Source: Saccharothrix deserti (GTDB lineage: Bacteria; Actinomycetota; Actinomycetes; Mycobacteriales; Pseudonocardiaceae). Taken from it: DNA of 64,000 nt. Position 1 is the first letter of the stretch; each line of letters starts with the position of its first letter. The notes under the pieces were generated by a model. It was given only the letters and a program-made list of their open reading frames with translations, was not told the origin of the DNA and ran no database searches. Shown in pieces: positions 18,643 through 26,302 of the stretch. A program made the translations under genes and the position numbers. The stretch covers positions 124,001 through 188,000 of the forward strand of contig NZ_ML775959.1 in assembly GCF_009769385.1 (NCBI RefSeq), read 5' to 3'.

Positions 18643-19608
18643 TCAGCCGAGGAGTTGCTCGGAGACGTCCCAGAGCCGTGCGGCCGCTTCCGGGTCCAGG
18701 GCGTGCGGCGCGACGCCGCTCAAGGTGCCCGGCTGGTGCGGGACGGCCTCGGCGCAGTCCTCGAAGTACCGGCCGCCGATGCCGTCGAGCTGCGGTGAGG
18801 AGGCCAGCAGCACCGAGGTCGCGGCACCCTGCTCGATCGTCTTGAAGGCCAGTGCGGGCGCCTCCCGCCCCTCGCCGACGAGGGCTTGGAGGTGGGTGTT
18901 GAACAGCGCCTGCTCGGGTTCCCCGATGTGGCGCATCAGGTTGGTGGCGATCCCTCCGGGCATCACCGCGTTCACCGTGATCCCGTCGTCGGACCAGCGC
19001 CGGGCGCCCTCGACCGCGAACAGCACGTTGGCCGTCTTGGACTGGCCGTATGCCAGCCACGGGTCGTACGGGCGATCCATGAAGTGGAGGTCCTCGAAGA
19101 CGACCGGGGAGAAGAGGTGCGCGCTGGAACTCACCGAGACGACGCGGGCGCCTTCCGCCGCTGCGAGCGCACCGTGCAGCCCGGTGGCGAGGGCGAAGTG
19201 GCCGAGGTGGTTGGTGGCGAACTGCAACTCCCAGCCCCGGGACGTCCGGGTCTCCGGCGACGCCATCACGCCCGCGTTGTTGACCAGGATGTGCAGCGGT
19301 CCCCGCCACCCGGCCGCGAACGCGCGGACGGACGTCGGATCGGACAGCTCCAGTTTGCCGACCCGCACGTCTTCGGCACCGGTGGCGGCCTTGATCTCCG
19401 CCGCGGTCCGGTGACCGGCGGCGGTGTCGCGCACGGCCAGGGTGACCTCCGCACCGGCTGCCGCGAGTGCCCGAGCGGTCTCGACGCCGATGCCGGACGC
19501 GGCTCCGGTGACGACCGCACGGCGGCCCGTCAGATCGGTGCCGGCGATGACCTCGGCGGCCGTGGACCGGGCGGTGAACGCGGTGGTGATGCGTGTCGTC
19601 GTGGCCAT
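18643..19608 (-). CDS. Short-chain dehydrogenase/reductase controlled by the divergent TetR
   Basis: This is a 321-residue SDR of the retinol dehydrogenase/WWOX-like kind. The cofactor motif TGAASGIG is near residue 34, followed by NNAGVMASPE, SSSAHLF and the catalytic Tyr-Lys in YGQSKTAN. The substrate cannot be told from the sequence. The ATG is weakly preceded by a G-rich Shine-Dalgarno. It is divergently arranged with a TetR gene with two operator copies between, so it is very likely the target of that regulator. Confidence 0.88.
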   Translation of the reverse strand: MATTTRITTAFTARSTAAEVIAGTDLTGRRAVVTGAASGIGVETARALAAAGAEVTLAVRDTAAGHRTAAEIKAATGAEDVRVGKLELSDPTSVRAFAAGWRGPLHILVNNAGVMASPETRTSRGWELQFATNHLGHFALATGLHGALAAAEGARVVSVSSSAHLFSPVVFEDLHFMDRPYDPWLAYGQSKTANVLFAVEGARRWSDDGITVNAVMPGGIATNLMRHIGEPEQALFNTHLQALVGEGREAPALAFKTIEQGAATSVLLASSPQLDGIGGRYFEDCAEAVPHQPGTLSGVAPHALDPEAAARLWDVSEQLLG

Positions 19609-19641
19609 TCTCGTCGTACCCCCGTTTGCTACGCTCGGAAC

Positions 19642-19688
19642 CGGAGGTGCCTCCGATCTGGGTTGAAGGTTAAACGGAGGAGCCTCCG
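19642..19688. promoter_or_regulatory. Two TetR operators between the SDR and TetR genes
   Basis: CGGAGGTGCCTCCG at 19642-19655 and CGGAGGAGCCTCCG at 19675-19688 have identical 6-bp arms and differ only in the first of the two central bases. Their centres are 33 bp apart, three helical turns, which suits cooperative binding of two TetR dimers. Both lie within the divergent promoter region. Confidence 0.8.
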
Positions 19689-19711
19689 ATTGTCCAGGAG
19701 GAGGAAAACCT

Positions 19712-20284
19712 GTGACCGGCAACACACGCGGGCTGCGTGCTGACGCGCGGCGCAACCGCGAACGCCTGCTCGAAGTCGCCGTGCGCGCCTTCACCGAGCG
19801 GGGCGCGGACGTGACGCTCGAATCCATCGCCAAGGCCGCCGGCGTGGGCATCGGCACGCTCTACCGGCACTTCCCCACCCGTGAGGCGCTGATCGAGGCC
19901 GCCTACCGCAACGAGGTCGCGCGGGTCTGCGACAGTGCCGAGGAACTGCTCGCCGAGTTCCCGCCGGACAAGGCGATGCGGCAGTGGATGGACCGGTTCT
20001 TCGACTACCTGGCCACCAAGGACGGCATGGCGGAGGCGCTGAGGGCCGTCATCGCCTCCGGCGCGGACCCGTTCGCCGAGAGCCTCGACCGGATCAGCAC
20101 GGCCATCGGCACCCTGCTGCACGCCGGGGCCGAAGCGGGCGTCCTGCGCTCGGACGTGGACCCCCTGGACGTCGGCTTCAGCCTCGGCGGCGTCCTGCTG
20201 GTCACCAACGGCACAGGACAACGCGACCGAGTGGGCCGCATGCTGGACCTACTGCTGGACGGCCTCCGCTACCGCCCCGCATAA
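19712..20284 (+). CDS. TetR-family transcriptional repressor
   Basis: This 190-residue protein has an N-terminal TetR helix-turn-helix (RERLLEVAVRAFTERGADV, then IAKAAGVGIGTLYRHFPTRE) and an all-helical C-terminal ligand domain. The GTG start follows GGAGGAGG closely. Autoregulation and control of the divergent SDR gene through the two palindromes just upstream are expected. Confidence 0.92.
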   Translation: MTGNTRGLRADARRNRERLLEVAVRAFTERGADVTLESIAKAAGVGIGTLYRHFPTREALIEAAYRNEVARVCDSAEELLAEFPPDKAMRQWMDRFFDYLATKDGMAEALRAVIASGADPFAESLDRISTAIGTLLHAGAEAGVLRSDVDPLDVGFSLGGVLLVTNGTGQRDRVGRMLDLLLDGLRYRPA

Positions 20285-20315
20285 CGCACCCGACCCGGCC
20301 GCTCCCACCGGGAAC

Positions 20316-20624
20316 ACCGCCCGACTGGCCCGGCCCTGACCGACAGCTGACGACCACGCCGACCGGGCCGAGTTGGTGACGATCGCGCGGTATCGGGCCG
20401 CTGAGCGGACCGGTGTCACCTTCGACGCGGAGCACACGGTGCTCGTCGGGGACACGCCGCGGGACGTTGAAGCGGGCAGGAGGACGGGTGTGCGGGTGGT
20501 TGCGGTGGCGAGCGGGCGCAGTACGGCCTCGGATCTCCGCGCCGCGGGAGCTGAAGACGTGTTGCCGGACCTGACGGATGTCAGCTCTCTGGTCCGAATG
20601 CTCGTTCCCGGCGAAGGCCGGTGA
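20316..20624 (+). pseudogene. Truncated second copy of the HAD hydrolase gene
   Basis: About 28 bases (20316-20343) correspond imperfectly to an early part of the intact HAD gene (22862-22890). The sequence then jumps over about 200 bp of that gene and continues from 20350 with its last 275 bp, with one mismatch. The remaining 83-codon frame keeps HAD motif IV (VGDTPRD) but lacks the nucleophile Asp motif. It is a non-functional leftover of duplication and deletion. Confidence 0.85.
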
Positions 20625-20707
20625 ACGCGAAAATGGCGGGCCGCCCCGGAGGACGGCCCGCCATGTCACACCGAGCGCAGGTCAGCTGTTGCCGACGCCG
20701 CCACCCC
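20350..20707. repeat. Left copy of a 358-bp direct repeat
   Basis: It is identical to 23091-23448 except for one base near 20373 (T here, C in the right copy), offset 2741 bp. It carries the 3' end of the HAD gene, the hairpin terminator (here 20633-20664) and the last codons of a minus-strand gene ending in GGGVGNS. Confidence 0.95.
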
Positions 20708-20936
20708 GGCGGCCGGCGTCCGCCGTGGCGTCGTGGTCGGTGATGCCGAGCGTGGACAAAGCCTTCACCGCCTCACCCATGAACTTCCTGAAGGCTTCCT
20801 TGTCGGTGAAGCTGAGACTGACCGCGCCGTCTGCGAACGAGAAGAACGCCTCCTCGCCCGTAACCTCGTGCTCGATGGAACAGCCGGCGTCAATCTGCGC
20901 GCTGGTGAGGACGCGGACGCCAACATCGGTTTTCAT
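20682..20936 (-). CDS. Small protein of unknown function with a borrowed C terminus
   Basis: I do not recognise this 84-residue acidic protein (MKTDVGVRVLTSAQIDAGCS, then an EEAFFSFADGAVSLSF beta segment and a helix EAFRKFMGEAVKAL). Its last seven residues, GGGVGNS, lie inside the 358-bp repeat and are identical to the C terminus of the GH5 cellulase at the other copy, so the end of this gene was changed by the rearrangement. The ATG is chosen because the protein-like sequence begins there; no strong Shine-Dalgarno is present and a longer frame exists. It sits 50 bp downstream of another tiny gene, probably in one operon. Confidence 0.65.
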   Translation of the reverse strand: MKTDVGVRVLTSAQIDAGCSIEHEVTGEEAFFSFADGAVSLSFTDKEAFRKFMGEAVKALSTLGITDHDATADAGRRGGGVGNS

Positions 20937-20986
20937 GCAGCTAGTCGCTCTTTCTGGTAGGTGGTGTTGCCGGCAGGTTCGGCCGG

Positions 20987-21214
20987 TCACAGGTGGCTCG
21001 ATGCCTCAAGGGATGGTCCGGCCGCCTTGTTCAGAATGGCGTGCGCCAGTTTGGCCAGTTCAGTGCCCACCTCTTGCTCTACTTCGGCCAACGGTACCGT
21101 GTATTCGGTTCGGCTAAGCGGGTCGGCTTCATTCATGAGGCGGGCGATGTATCGCCCAAGCAGCGAGTTCACGCTACTCAGCCGCGCGCTGAAGAGCAGC
21201 TCCTGCTGATTCAT
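20987..21214 (-). CDS. Small helical protein of unknown function
   Basis: This 75-residue, mostly helical protein (VNSLLGRYIARLMNEADPL, VEQEVGTELAKLAHAIL) has no recognised domain. GGAAGG precedes the ATG. It is the first gene after the TTACC-type palindromes and is followed by the 84-residue gene. The XRE-TPR regulator upstream on the same strand is separated from it by a terminator, suggesting a small regulated operon. Confidence 0.65.
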   Translation of the reverse strand: MNQQELLFSARLSSVNSLLGRYIARLMNEADPLSRTEYTVPLAEVEQEVGTELAKLAHAILNKAAGPSLEASSHL

Positions 21215-21238
21215 GATCCTTCCGCCCTGCGGTCTCGC

Positions 21239-21303
21239 TTACCTGGTAACCGCCCCTGAACGGGGCGAGCGGAGACGACACTAAGGCGGTTACCGGAAGG
21301 TAA
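21239..21303. promoter_or_regulatory. Paired TTACC/GGTAA palindromes
   Basis: TTACCTGGTAA at 21239-21249 and TTACC-N4-GGTAA at 21290-21303 share the same 5-bp arms with different spacers. They lie in the promoter region of the small minus-strand operon and directly below the XRE-TPR regulator gene, which makes them candidate binding sites for that regulator. Confidence 0.5.
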
Positions 21304-21323
21304 TCCGAGCTGTCGGCTCGGAT
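21303..21323 (-). terminator. Terminator of the XRE-TPR regulator gene
   Basis: Perfect 8-bp arms (ATCCGAGC and its complement) enclose a 5-base loop, 24 bases beyond the stop of the minus-strand gene. They are followed on that strand by TACCTTCC, a weak U-rich stretch that partly overlaps the TTACC palindrome. Confidence 0.55.
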
Positions 21324-21347
21324 TGACCGGCGGGGCGGGTACCGAGG

Positions 21348-22556
21348 CTAGACCGGCACCCCGACCCGGATGGCGAGGCGTGCGGCCTCACTCGAGACCG
21401 AGCGGCGGCCACGCTGCACAAGCGTGTGCAACACCGCGCGGGCGGCCGGACGGTGCCGGACGTCTTCCGGGGCTTCCCGTTCGGCGGCCGACAGCATCAT
21501 GAGCGCACCCGCGTAATCCCGACGCTGTTGGTAGCCCTTGGCCTGGTCCAGCAGGAAGGCCACTCGTCGTTCAATCGACGGGGAACGCTCGTGGTCGATG
21601 CGTTCCGCCAGCCGCAAGCCTTCGGCAGTAGCGCCGGTTTCCACCGCCACCGACACGGCGAACATGTCCACGTTGGTGGGACCGAAGGCCGTCCAGAAGG
21701 CGTTGCGTTCACCGGTTCGCCGCGACAGCGGTTCGACGGCTCGCACCCGGTCCTGAGCCATCCAGCGGTCGCCCCGCCGGGCCGCCGCAATCGCGGCCAC
21801 CAGCATGAGGGAGCCGTGCAGCGCCAGAGCGTCCAGATCATCACGGGCGACTTCCGGGGCCAGTTCGCGCACCGCGTGCAGCGCCACCGCTTCCGCACCC
21901 TCGGTCTGGCCATCCGCCAACAACACCTGGGCCAAATTCCACCGGGCAACCGCCGACCGCAACGGGTCGTCAGCGGCTTCACCCGCCCGTATGGCCCGGT
22001 CGGCGGCCACGAGCGACAAGTCCACCCGGCCAATCCGCTTGGTCACCGTGCGGACCAAGCCGTACAGGTCCGCTCTACACCGGTACACCCCCCGACGCTC
22101 ACGAGCGGTGTCATCCCCGTGGTGGGAACGCAAGGCATGATCGGCCCACGTGATGAGCGGGGGCAAATCCGCGGTGACGCGGCTGTACCGAGTAGGTGAG
22201 GTCTGCCAGGCGTGCCACGCATCGGTCACGGCCTGGCGCAGGTCGGCCAACGCCACGGGCGCGGCGGGAGCTTCGGGCAGCGTCAGGGCGCGGTGCAGCT
22301 CATCGCCGGCCGCCGTCCGGGTACGCGGTGCTGCGGCGGGCGACGCCTCCCGCAACAACTTGTCCACCGGCACGCCGAGCACATCCGCCAGCCGCATGAC
22401 GACGGTGAGCGTGGGCAGCTTCAAACCGCGCTCGATCTGGTAGAGGTAATCCGCCGAAATCCCGGCCAGCCCCGCCACGACCGCCTTGGTCTGACGGGCG
22501 GCGGACCGGTGGAACCGGACCCGTTCCCCGATACGGCGTGCGAGCTGCTCGTCCAT
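21348..22556 (-). CDS. XRE-family regulator with TPR-like C-terminal domain
   Basis: This 402-residue protein starts with a Cro/CI-type helix-turn-helix (ARRIGERVRFHRSAARQ, then GISADYLYQIERGLKLP) and continues as an all-helical tetratricopeptide-like domain of about 300 residues. That architecture is common in actinomycete regulators that sense peptides or partner proteins. It is divergent from the HAD hydrolase gene and upstream of two tiny genes that could encode ligands or antagonists. The whole group lies between the two copies of the 358-bp repeat. Confidence 0.85.
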   Translation of the reverse strand: MDEQLARRIGERVRFHRSAARQTKAVVAGLAGISADYLYQIERGLKLPTLTVVMRLADVLGVPVDKLLREASPAAAPRTRTAAGDELHRALTLPEAPAAPVALADLRQAVTDAWHAWQTSPTRYSRVTADLPPLITWADHALRSHHGDDTARERRGVYRCRADLYGLVRTVTKRIGRVDLSLVAADRAIRAGEAADDPLRSAVARWNLAQVLLADGQTEGAEAVALHAVRELAPEVARDDLDALALHGSLMLVAAIAAARRGDRWMAQDRVRAVEPLSRRTGERNAFWTAFGPTNVDMFAVSVAVETGATAEGLRLAERIDHERSPSIERRVAFLLDQAKGYQQRRDYAGALMMLSAAEREAPEDVRHRPAARAVLHTLVQRGRRSVSSEAARLAIRVGVPV

Positions 22557-22645
22557 GTCGCCTCGACGGTGGTGGGTGAGGTGTGTTGACCGTGGTCGAG
22601 ACTACGCACGACCACAACGACCCGACCGAGTGACAGACTGGCTTC

Positions 22646-23365
22646 ATGATCGCGCCGCGCACGCTTCGGCTTCTGGTGTTGTGGGACGTCGACCACACCT
22701 TGCTGCAATCACGCGGCGTGGGGCGCGAAATGTACGAGCGGGCTGTGCCGGCGGCGTTCGGCGTGCCATTTCGGAAGCTCGCTGACGTCAGCGGCCGAAC
22801 CGAGCTGGACATCATCGCGGAAACCCTGACGCTGCACGGCATACAGTCGACCGACGCCAATACCGCCCGACTGGCGCAGGCCCTGACCGACGGCTATGAG
22901 ACAGGCCGTGACGAGCTGGCTCGCCGGGGGCGTGCCCTACCCGGCGCACGGGAAGTCCTGGCCGCGCTGGCAGACGACCCGGCTGTCCACCAAGGCGTGT
23001 TGACCGGCAACCTGCGAGCCGTGGCCCGCATCAAGTTGGAAGCGTTCGACCTGGCGCGGTTCCTCGATCTGGACGCGAGTGCCTACGGCGACGACCACGC
23101 CGACCGGGCCGAGCTGGTGACGATCGCGCGGTATCGGGCCGCTGAGCGGACCGGTGTCACCTTCGACGCGGAGCACACGGTGCTCGTCGGGGACACGCCG
23201 CGGGACGTTGAAGCGGGCAGGAGGACGGGTGTGCGGGTGGTTGCGGTGGCGAGCGGGCGCAGTACGGCCTCGGATCTCCGCGCCGCGGGAGCTGAAGACG
23301 TGTTGCCGGACCTGACGGATGTCAGCTCTCTGGTCCGAATGCTCGTTCCCGGCGAAGGCCGGTGA
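22646..23365 (+). CDS. HAD-superfamily hydrolase
   Basis: This is a 239-residue phosphoglycolate-phosphatase-like HAD protein. Motif I is LWDVDHTLL with Asp14 and Asp16, motif II is VLTGN near residue 119, and motif IV is VGDTPRD. A helical cap lies between residues 20 and 85. It would dephosphorylate a small metabolite; the substrate is unknown. It is divergent from the XRE-TPR gene. Its 3' third belongs to the right copy of the direct repeat, and a broken second copy lies 2.7 kb to the left. Confidence 0.9.
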   Translation: MIAPRTLRLLVLWDVDHTLLQSRGVGREMYERAVPAAFGVPFRKLADVSGRTELDIIAETLTLHGIQSTDANTARLAQALTDGYETGRDELARRGRALPGAREVLAALADDPAVHQGVLTGNLRAVARIKLEAFDLARFLDLDASAYGDDHADRAELVTIARYRAAERTGVTFDAEHTVLVGDTPRDVEAGRRTGVRVVAVASGRSTASDLRAAGAEDVLPDLTDVSSLVRMLVPGEGR

Positions 23366-23448
23366 ACGCGAAAATGGCGGGCCGCCCCGGAGGACGGCCC
23401 GCCATGTCACACCGAGCGCAGGTCAGCTGTTGCCGACGCCGCCACCCC
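23091..23448. repeat. Right copy of the 358-bp direct repeat
   Basis: It spans the last 275 bp of the intact HAD gene, the intergenic hairpin and the final 26 bp of the GH5 gene. It matches the left copy with a single mismatch, so the duplication is recent or maintained by gene conversion. Confidence 0.95.
23374..23405. terminator. Bidirectional terminator between HAD and GH5 genes
   Basis: Perfect 11-bp arms (ATGGCGGGCCG and its complement) enclose a 10-base loop, 8 bases after the HAD stop and 17 bases from the opposing GH5 stop. The same hairpin is repeated at 20633-20664. Confidence 0.8.
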
Positions 23449-24454
23449 AGCCCCAACGGAGGCGGTCGAGGCCGCTCTTGTTGGTGACGGTGAGCGACAG
23501 GTTCGTGCCGCTGCCCTGGAGGGTGGTGAGGGAGTAGGTGTCGCCGGTGCGCAGGCCCGGCCAGTAGACCGAGCCCATGCCGAGGTCGCGCAGGGTGTCG
23601 GTGACGGCCTGGATGTAGGCGATCTCGTTCGAGCCGTTGACCGGGCCGTTGTAGTCCAGGCCGGTGGTCATCGACGCGCCGAACTCGTCCAGCACGGTGC
23701 GCGACGCGCAGGTGCCGATCCGGTCCCGCAGGTCGTCGGCCCACTGCTCGGGGGTGGTCCAGTCGGTGTGCCAGAACCCGTACTGGTGCAGCGCCAGGTA
23801 CGTGCCGTCGAGGCGGCGGTCGGCGCACACCGGCTTGACGTCCTCGCTGTACTTGATGCCGCCGATGAACACCCGGCTGCGCTTGACCTGGGGGTAGGTC
23901 GCGAGCCACTGGGCGGCGACGTCACGCCACTCCTGGCTGCTGTAGCCGAACGGCTCGTTCATCGGCTCGAAGTACACGCCGCCGTTGCGGGCGTACCGCG
24001 ACGTGACGCGGCCCCACATCCGGTTGAACGCGCTGACGTCGTCGATCCGGCCGTCCTTGGACGGGACCGGTGACTCCCAGTAGGCCAGGATGACCTTGAA
24101 ACCCTTGGCCGTCGCCGCGTCGATGGCGCCGGTGTAGGAGTTCCAGAACGGGCCGTTCACGGTGGCCGGGTTGATCGGCAGCCGCACGGTGTTGGCGCCC
24201 AGGTCGGCGCGGAACTCGCCGATCACGGCGCTGGCCTTGGCGTACGTCGTGGCGTAGCTGTCCGTCTTGGACAGACCGGACGGCACCACCTCGTCGGCGG
24301 CGTAGTTGTCGCGCGGGTCGGCCCAGTTGACGCCCTTGAACTGGGCGGTGGACACGGCGGAAGCGGCGGGTGCGACGGCGGTGAGCAGACCTGCCACGCT
24401 CACGGCGCACGCGACCGCTGCGGCGAGGCGTGACCGGGACTTGGGAGACTTCAT
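23423..24454 (-). CDS. Secreted glycoside hydrolase family 5 (cellulase-type)
   Basis: This 343-residue exported enzyme has a Sec signal (residues 1 to about 33, ending ASA) and a GH5 (beta/alpha)8 catalytic domain. The acid/base Glu167 is in EPMNEPFG and the nucleophile Glu257 is in LDEFGA. FKGVNWAD at the N terminus and LHQYGFW are typical of the family. It would cleave beta-1,4-glucan, mannan or a related backbone outside the cell. No carbohydrate-binding module is present. The C terminus GWGGGVGNS lies in the direct repeat. It is the distal gene of the LacI-controlled sugar locus, 48 bp after the GH35 gene. Confidence 0.9.
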   Translation of the reverse strand: MKSPKSRSRLAAAVACAVSVAGLLTAVAPAASAVSTAQFKGVNWADPRDNYAADEVVPSGLSKTDSYATTYAKASAVIGEFRADLGANTVRLPINPATVNGPFWNSYTGAIDAATAKGFKVILAYWESPVPSKDGRIDDVSAFNRMWGRVTSRYARNGGVYFEPMNEPFGYSSQEWRDVAAQWLATYPQVKRSRVFIGGIKYSEDVKPVCADRRLDGTYLALHQYGFWHTDWTTPEQWADDLRDRIGTCASRTVLDEFGASMTTGLDYNGPVNGSNEIAYIQAVTDTLRDLGMGSVYWPGLRTGDTYSLTTLQGSGTNLSLTVTNKSGLDRLRWGWGGGVGNS

Positions 24455-24502
24455 CGTTGATCTCCAGGTGCGAGGGGAGTGGTCACCAGCAGGGTCGGCT
24501 GG

Positions 24503-26251
24503 TCAGCGTTCCGTCGGGCCGAGGTCCGGTTGTGCCAGCAGGGCGACCGCGGGACGGCGCGTGGAGTGCAGTTCGAGGACGGTGATCTCGTTGGCACCCG
24601 GCCGAAGCACCGGCGCGGGCACGTAGAGCGTCTGTTGCGGGCCGCGCGACCAGTAGCGGCCGAGGTGGAAGCCGTTGACCCAGGCGTTGCCCTTGGTCCA
24701 GCCCGCCAACGACAGGAACGTGTCGGCCGGGGTGTCGACGTGCACGACACCGCGGTGGAACGCCGGACCGACGTGCGGCGCGACCGTGGGCGAGAACCGC
24801 AGCCCCGTGAGGTCGTCCAGCGGCAGGGCCCGGCTGGTCCAGTCCTCGACCACGAGGCCGTCGAGCAGCACGGGACCGGTGATGCCCTTGCGGTCGTGGA
24901 TGGCCTGGCCGTAGTCGACCCGGCCCTGGTTCTCCACCAGCAACGCGAGAACCGCCCCGGCGTGCGGCACGGTCAACGACACCACGTGCTCGTGCCGCTC
25001 ACGCTCCAGCACACCGACCGGCTGTCCGGCGACGAAGACCTGGACCCGGTCGCCGAACGCCGTGACGTCCAGCAGCGCGGGCCCGGCCTGCCCGACCACG
25101 GTCTCGTACAGCACGAAACCGGAGGCCTGGCCGAGTTGCTCCATGGTCAACGGCTTCGCGTCCTGCTTGGCGACGCCCAGCACGCCCGTGCTGTCCAGCA
25201 GCGGCGCGCTGGAGGTCAGCGCGACCTCCGGCACGGCCAGCTTCGGACCGGCCTCGGGCGGCGGCCCGTCCGGAACGGGGGCGTGCTTGGCGATGACCTC
25301 CCGGAACGCCAGGTACTTCGGCGTCGGGTCACCCGCCTCGCTCAGCGGGCTGTCGTAGTCGTAGGAGGTGACGATCGGCCGGTAGGCGCCCTTGTCGTTG
25401 GCGCCGCTGGTGAAGCCGAAGTTCGTCCCGCCGTGGAACATGTAGAGGTTGACCGACGCGCCGGCGGTGAGCATCTCGTCCAGCGTCGCGGCGGCGTCCT
25501 CCGCCGACCGGGTCACGTGGTGCGCGCCCCAGTCGTCGAACCAGCCGTTCCAGTACTCCGAGCACATCAGCGGACCGGTGGGCTGCTGCTCGCGCAGCGC
25601 GGCGAACGACTCCGCCACCCGGCTGCCGAACGTGACCGTGCGCAGCACACCCGGCAGCCCGCCGCGCGCGAGGTCGGCGGGCTGGTCGCAGGTGAACAGC
25701 GGCACGTCCACACCGTTGGCGAGCAACAGGTCCGCCAGCCGGCGCATGTACTCGGTGTCGTCACCGAACGCGCCGTACTCGTTCTCCACCTGCACGGCCA
25801 GCACCGGGCCGCCGCGCGTCGCGAGCTTGTCCACCAGCATCGGCCACAGCGCCGCGAAGTACGACTCGACCGCGCCGAGGAACCTCGGATCGGTGCTGCG
25901 GTAGCGGATGTCGGGCTCGGTGAGCAGCCACGGCGGCAGGCCGCCGCCGTCCCACTCGGCGCAGATGTACGGGCCTGGCCGCAGGAGCACGTGCAAGCCG
26001 TGCTCCTGCGCCAGGTCGATGAAGCGCGGCAGGTCGAGACCCGCCTCCGCGCCCACCACACCCCGCTGCGGTTCGTGCAGGTTCCACGGGATGTAGGTGT
26101 CGATCGTGTTGAGGCCCATCCACTTCGCCTTGCGCATCCGGTCCGCCCACAGATCCGGGTGCACGCGGAAGTAGTGCAACGCGCCGGAGATCATCCGGAA
26201 CGGGTCGCCGTCGAGGGTGAATCCGTCGTCGGTGATGCCCAGCACGCCCAT
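24503..26251 (-). CDS. Glycoside hydrolase family 35 beta-galactosidase
   Basis: This is a 582-residue GH35 enzyme without a signal peptide, so it acts on imported oligosaccharides. The N-terminal barrel carries FRMISGALHYFRV, RPGPYICAEWDGGGLP, the acid/base Glu158 in QVENEYG, the nucleophile Glu232 in CSEYWNG, and MFHGGTNFGF. A C-terminal jelly-roll region ends with GYW/GPQQTLYVP-type segments (LGRYWSRGPQQTLYVP). It releases terminal beta-galactose. GAGGAGAAGG precedes the ATG. It lies between the GH5 gene and the sugar-binding protein in one operon, suggesting galacto(gluco)mannan or arabinogalactan use. Confidence 0.93.
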   Translation of the reverse strand: MGVLGITDDGFTLDGDPFRMISGALHYFRVHPDLWADRMRKAKWMGLNTIDTYIPWNLHEPQRGVVGAEAGLDLPRFIDLAQEHGLHVLLRPGPYICAEWDGGGLPPWLLTEPDIRYRSTDPRFLGAVESYFAALWPMLVDKLATRGGPVLAVQVENEYGAFGDDTEYMRRLADLLLANGVDVPLFTCDQPADLARGGLPGVLRTVTFGSRVAESFAALREQQPTGPLMCSEYWNGWFDDWGAHHVTRSAEDAAATLDEMLTAGASVNLYMFHGGTNFGFTSGANDKGAYRPIVTSYDYDSPLSEAGDPTPKYLAFREVIAKHAPVPDGPPPEAGPKLAVPEVALTSSAPLLDSTGVLGVAKQDAKPLTMEQLGQASGFVLYETVVGQAGPALLDVTAFGDRVQVFVAGQPVGVLERERHEHVVSLTVPHAGAVLALLVENQGRVDYGQAIHDRKGITGPVLLDGLVVEDWTSRALPLDDLTGLRFSPTVAPHVGPAFHRGVVHVDTPADTFLSLAGWTKGNAWVNGFHLGRYWSRGPQQTLYVPAPVLRPGANEITVLELHSTRRPAVALLAQPDLGPTER

Positions 26252-26302
26252 GGTGTCCTTCTCCTCGTTACTTCCTGTTGAACCAGTGGTGTCGCGGCCG
26301 GG

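Noticed and set aside
20373..20624. 83-codon frame as an independent HAD protein
   Set aside because: It lacks the nucleophile and cap, begins at a non-standard start and is an exact copy of the 3' end of the intact gene nearby.
24479..26281. 600-codon plus-strand open frame opposite the GH35 gene
   Set aside because: Low-complexity Arg/Val/Gln translation; GH35 catalytic motifs are all on the minus strand.
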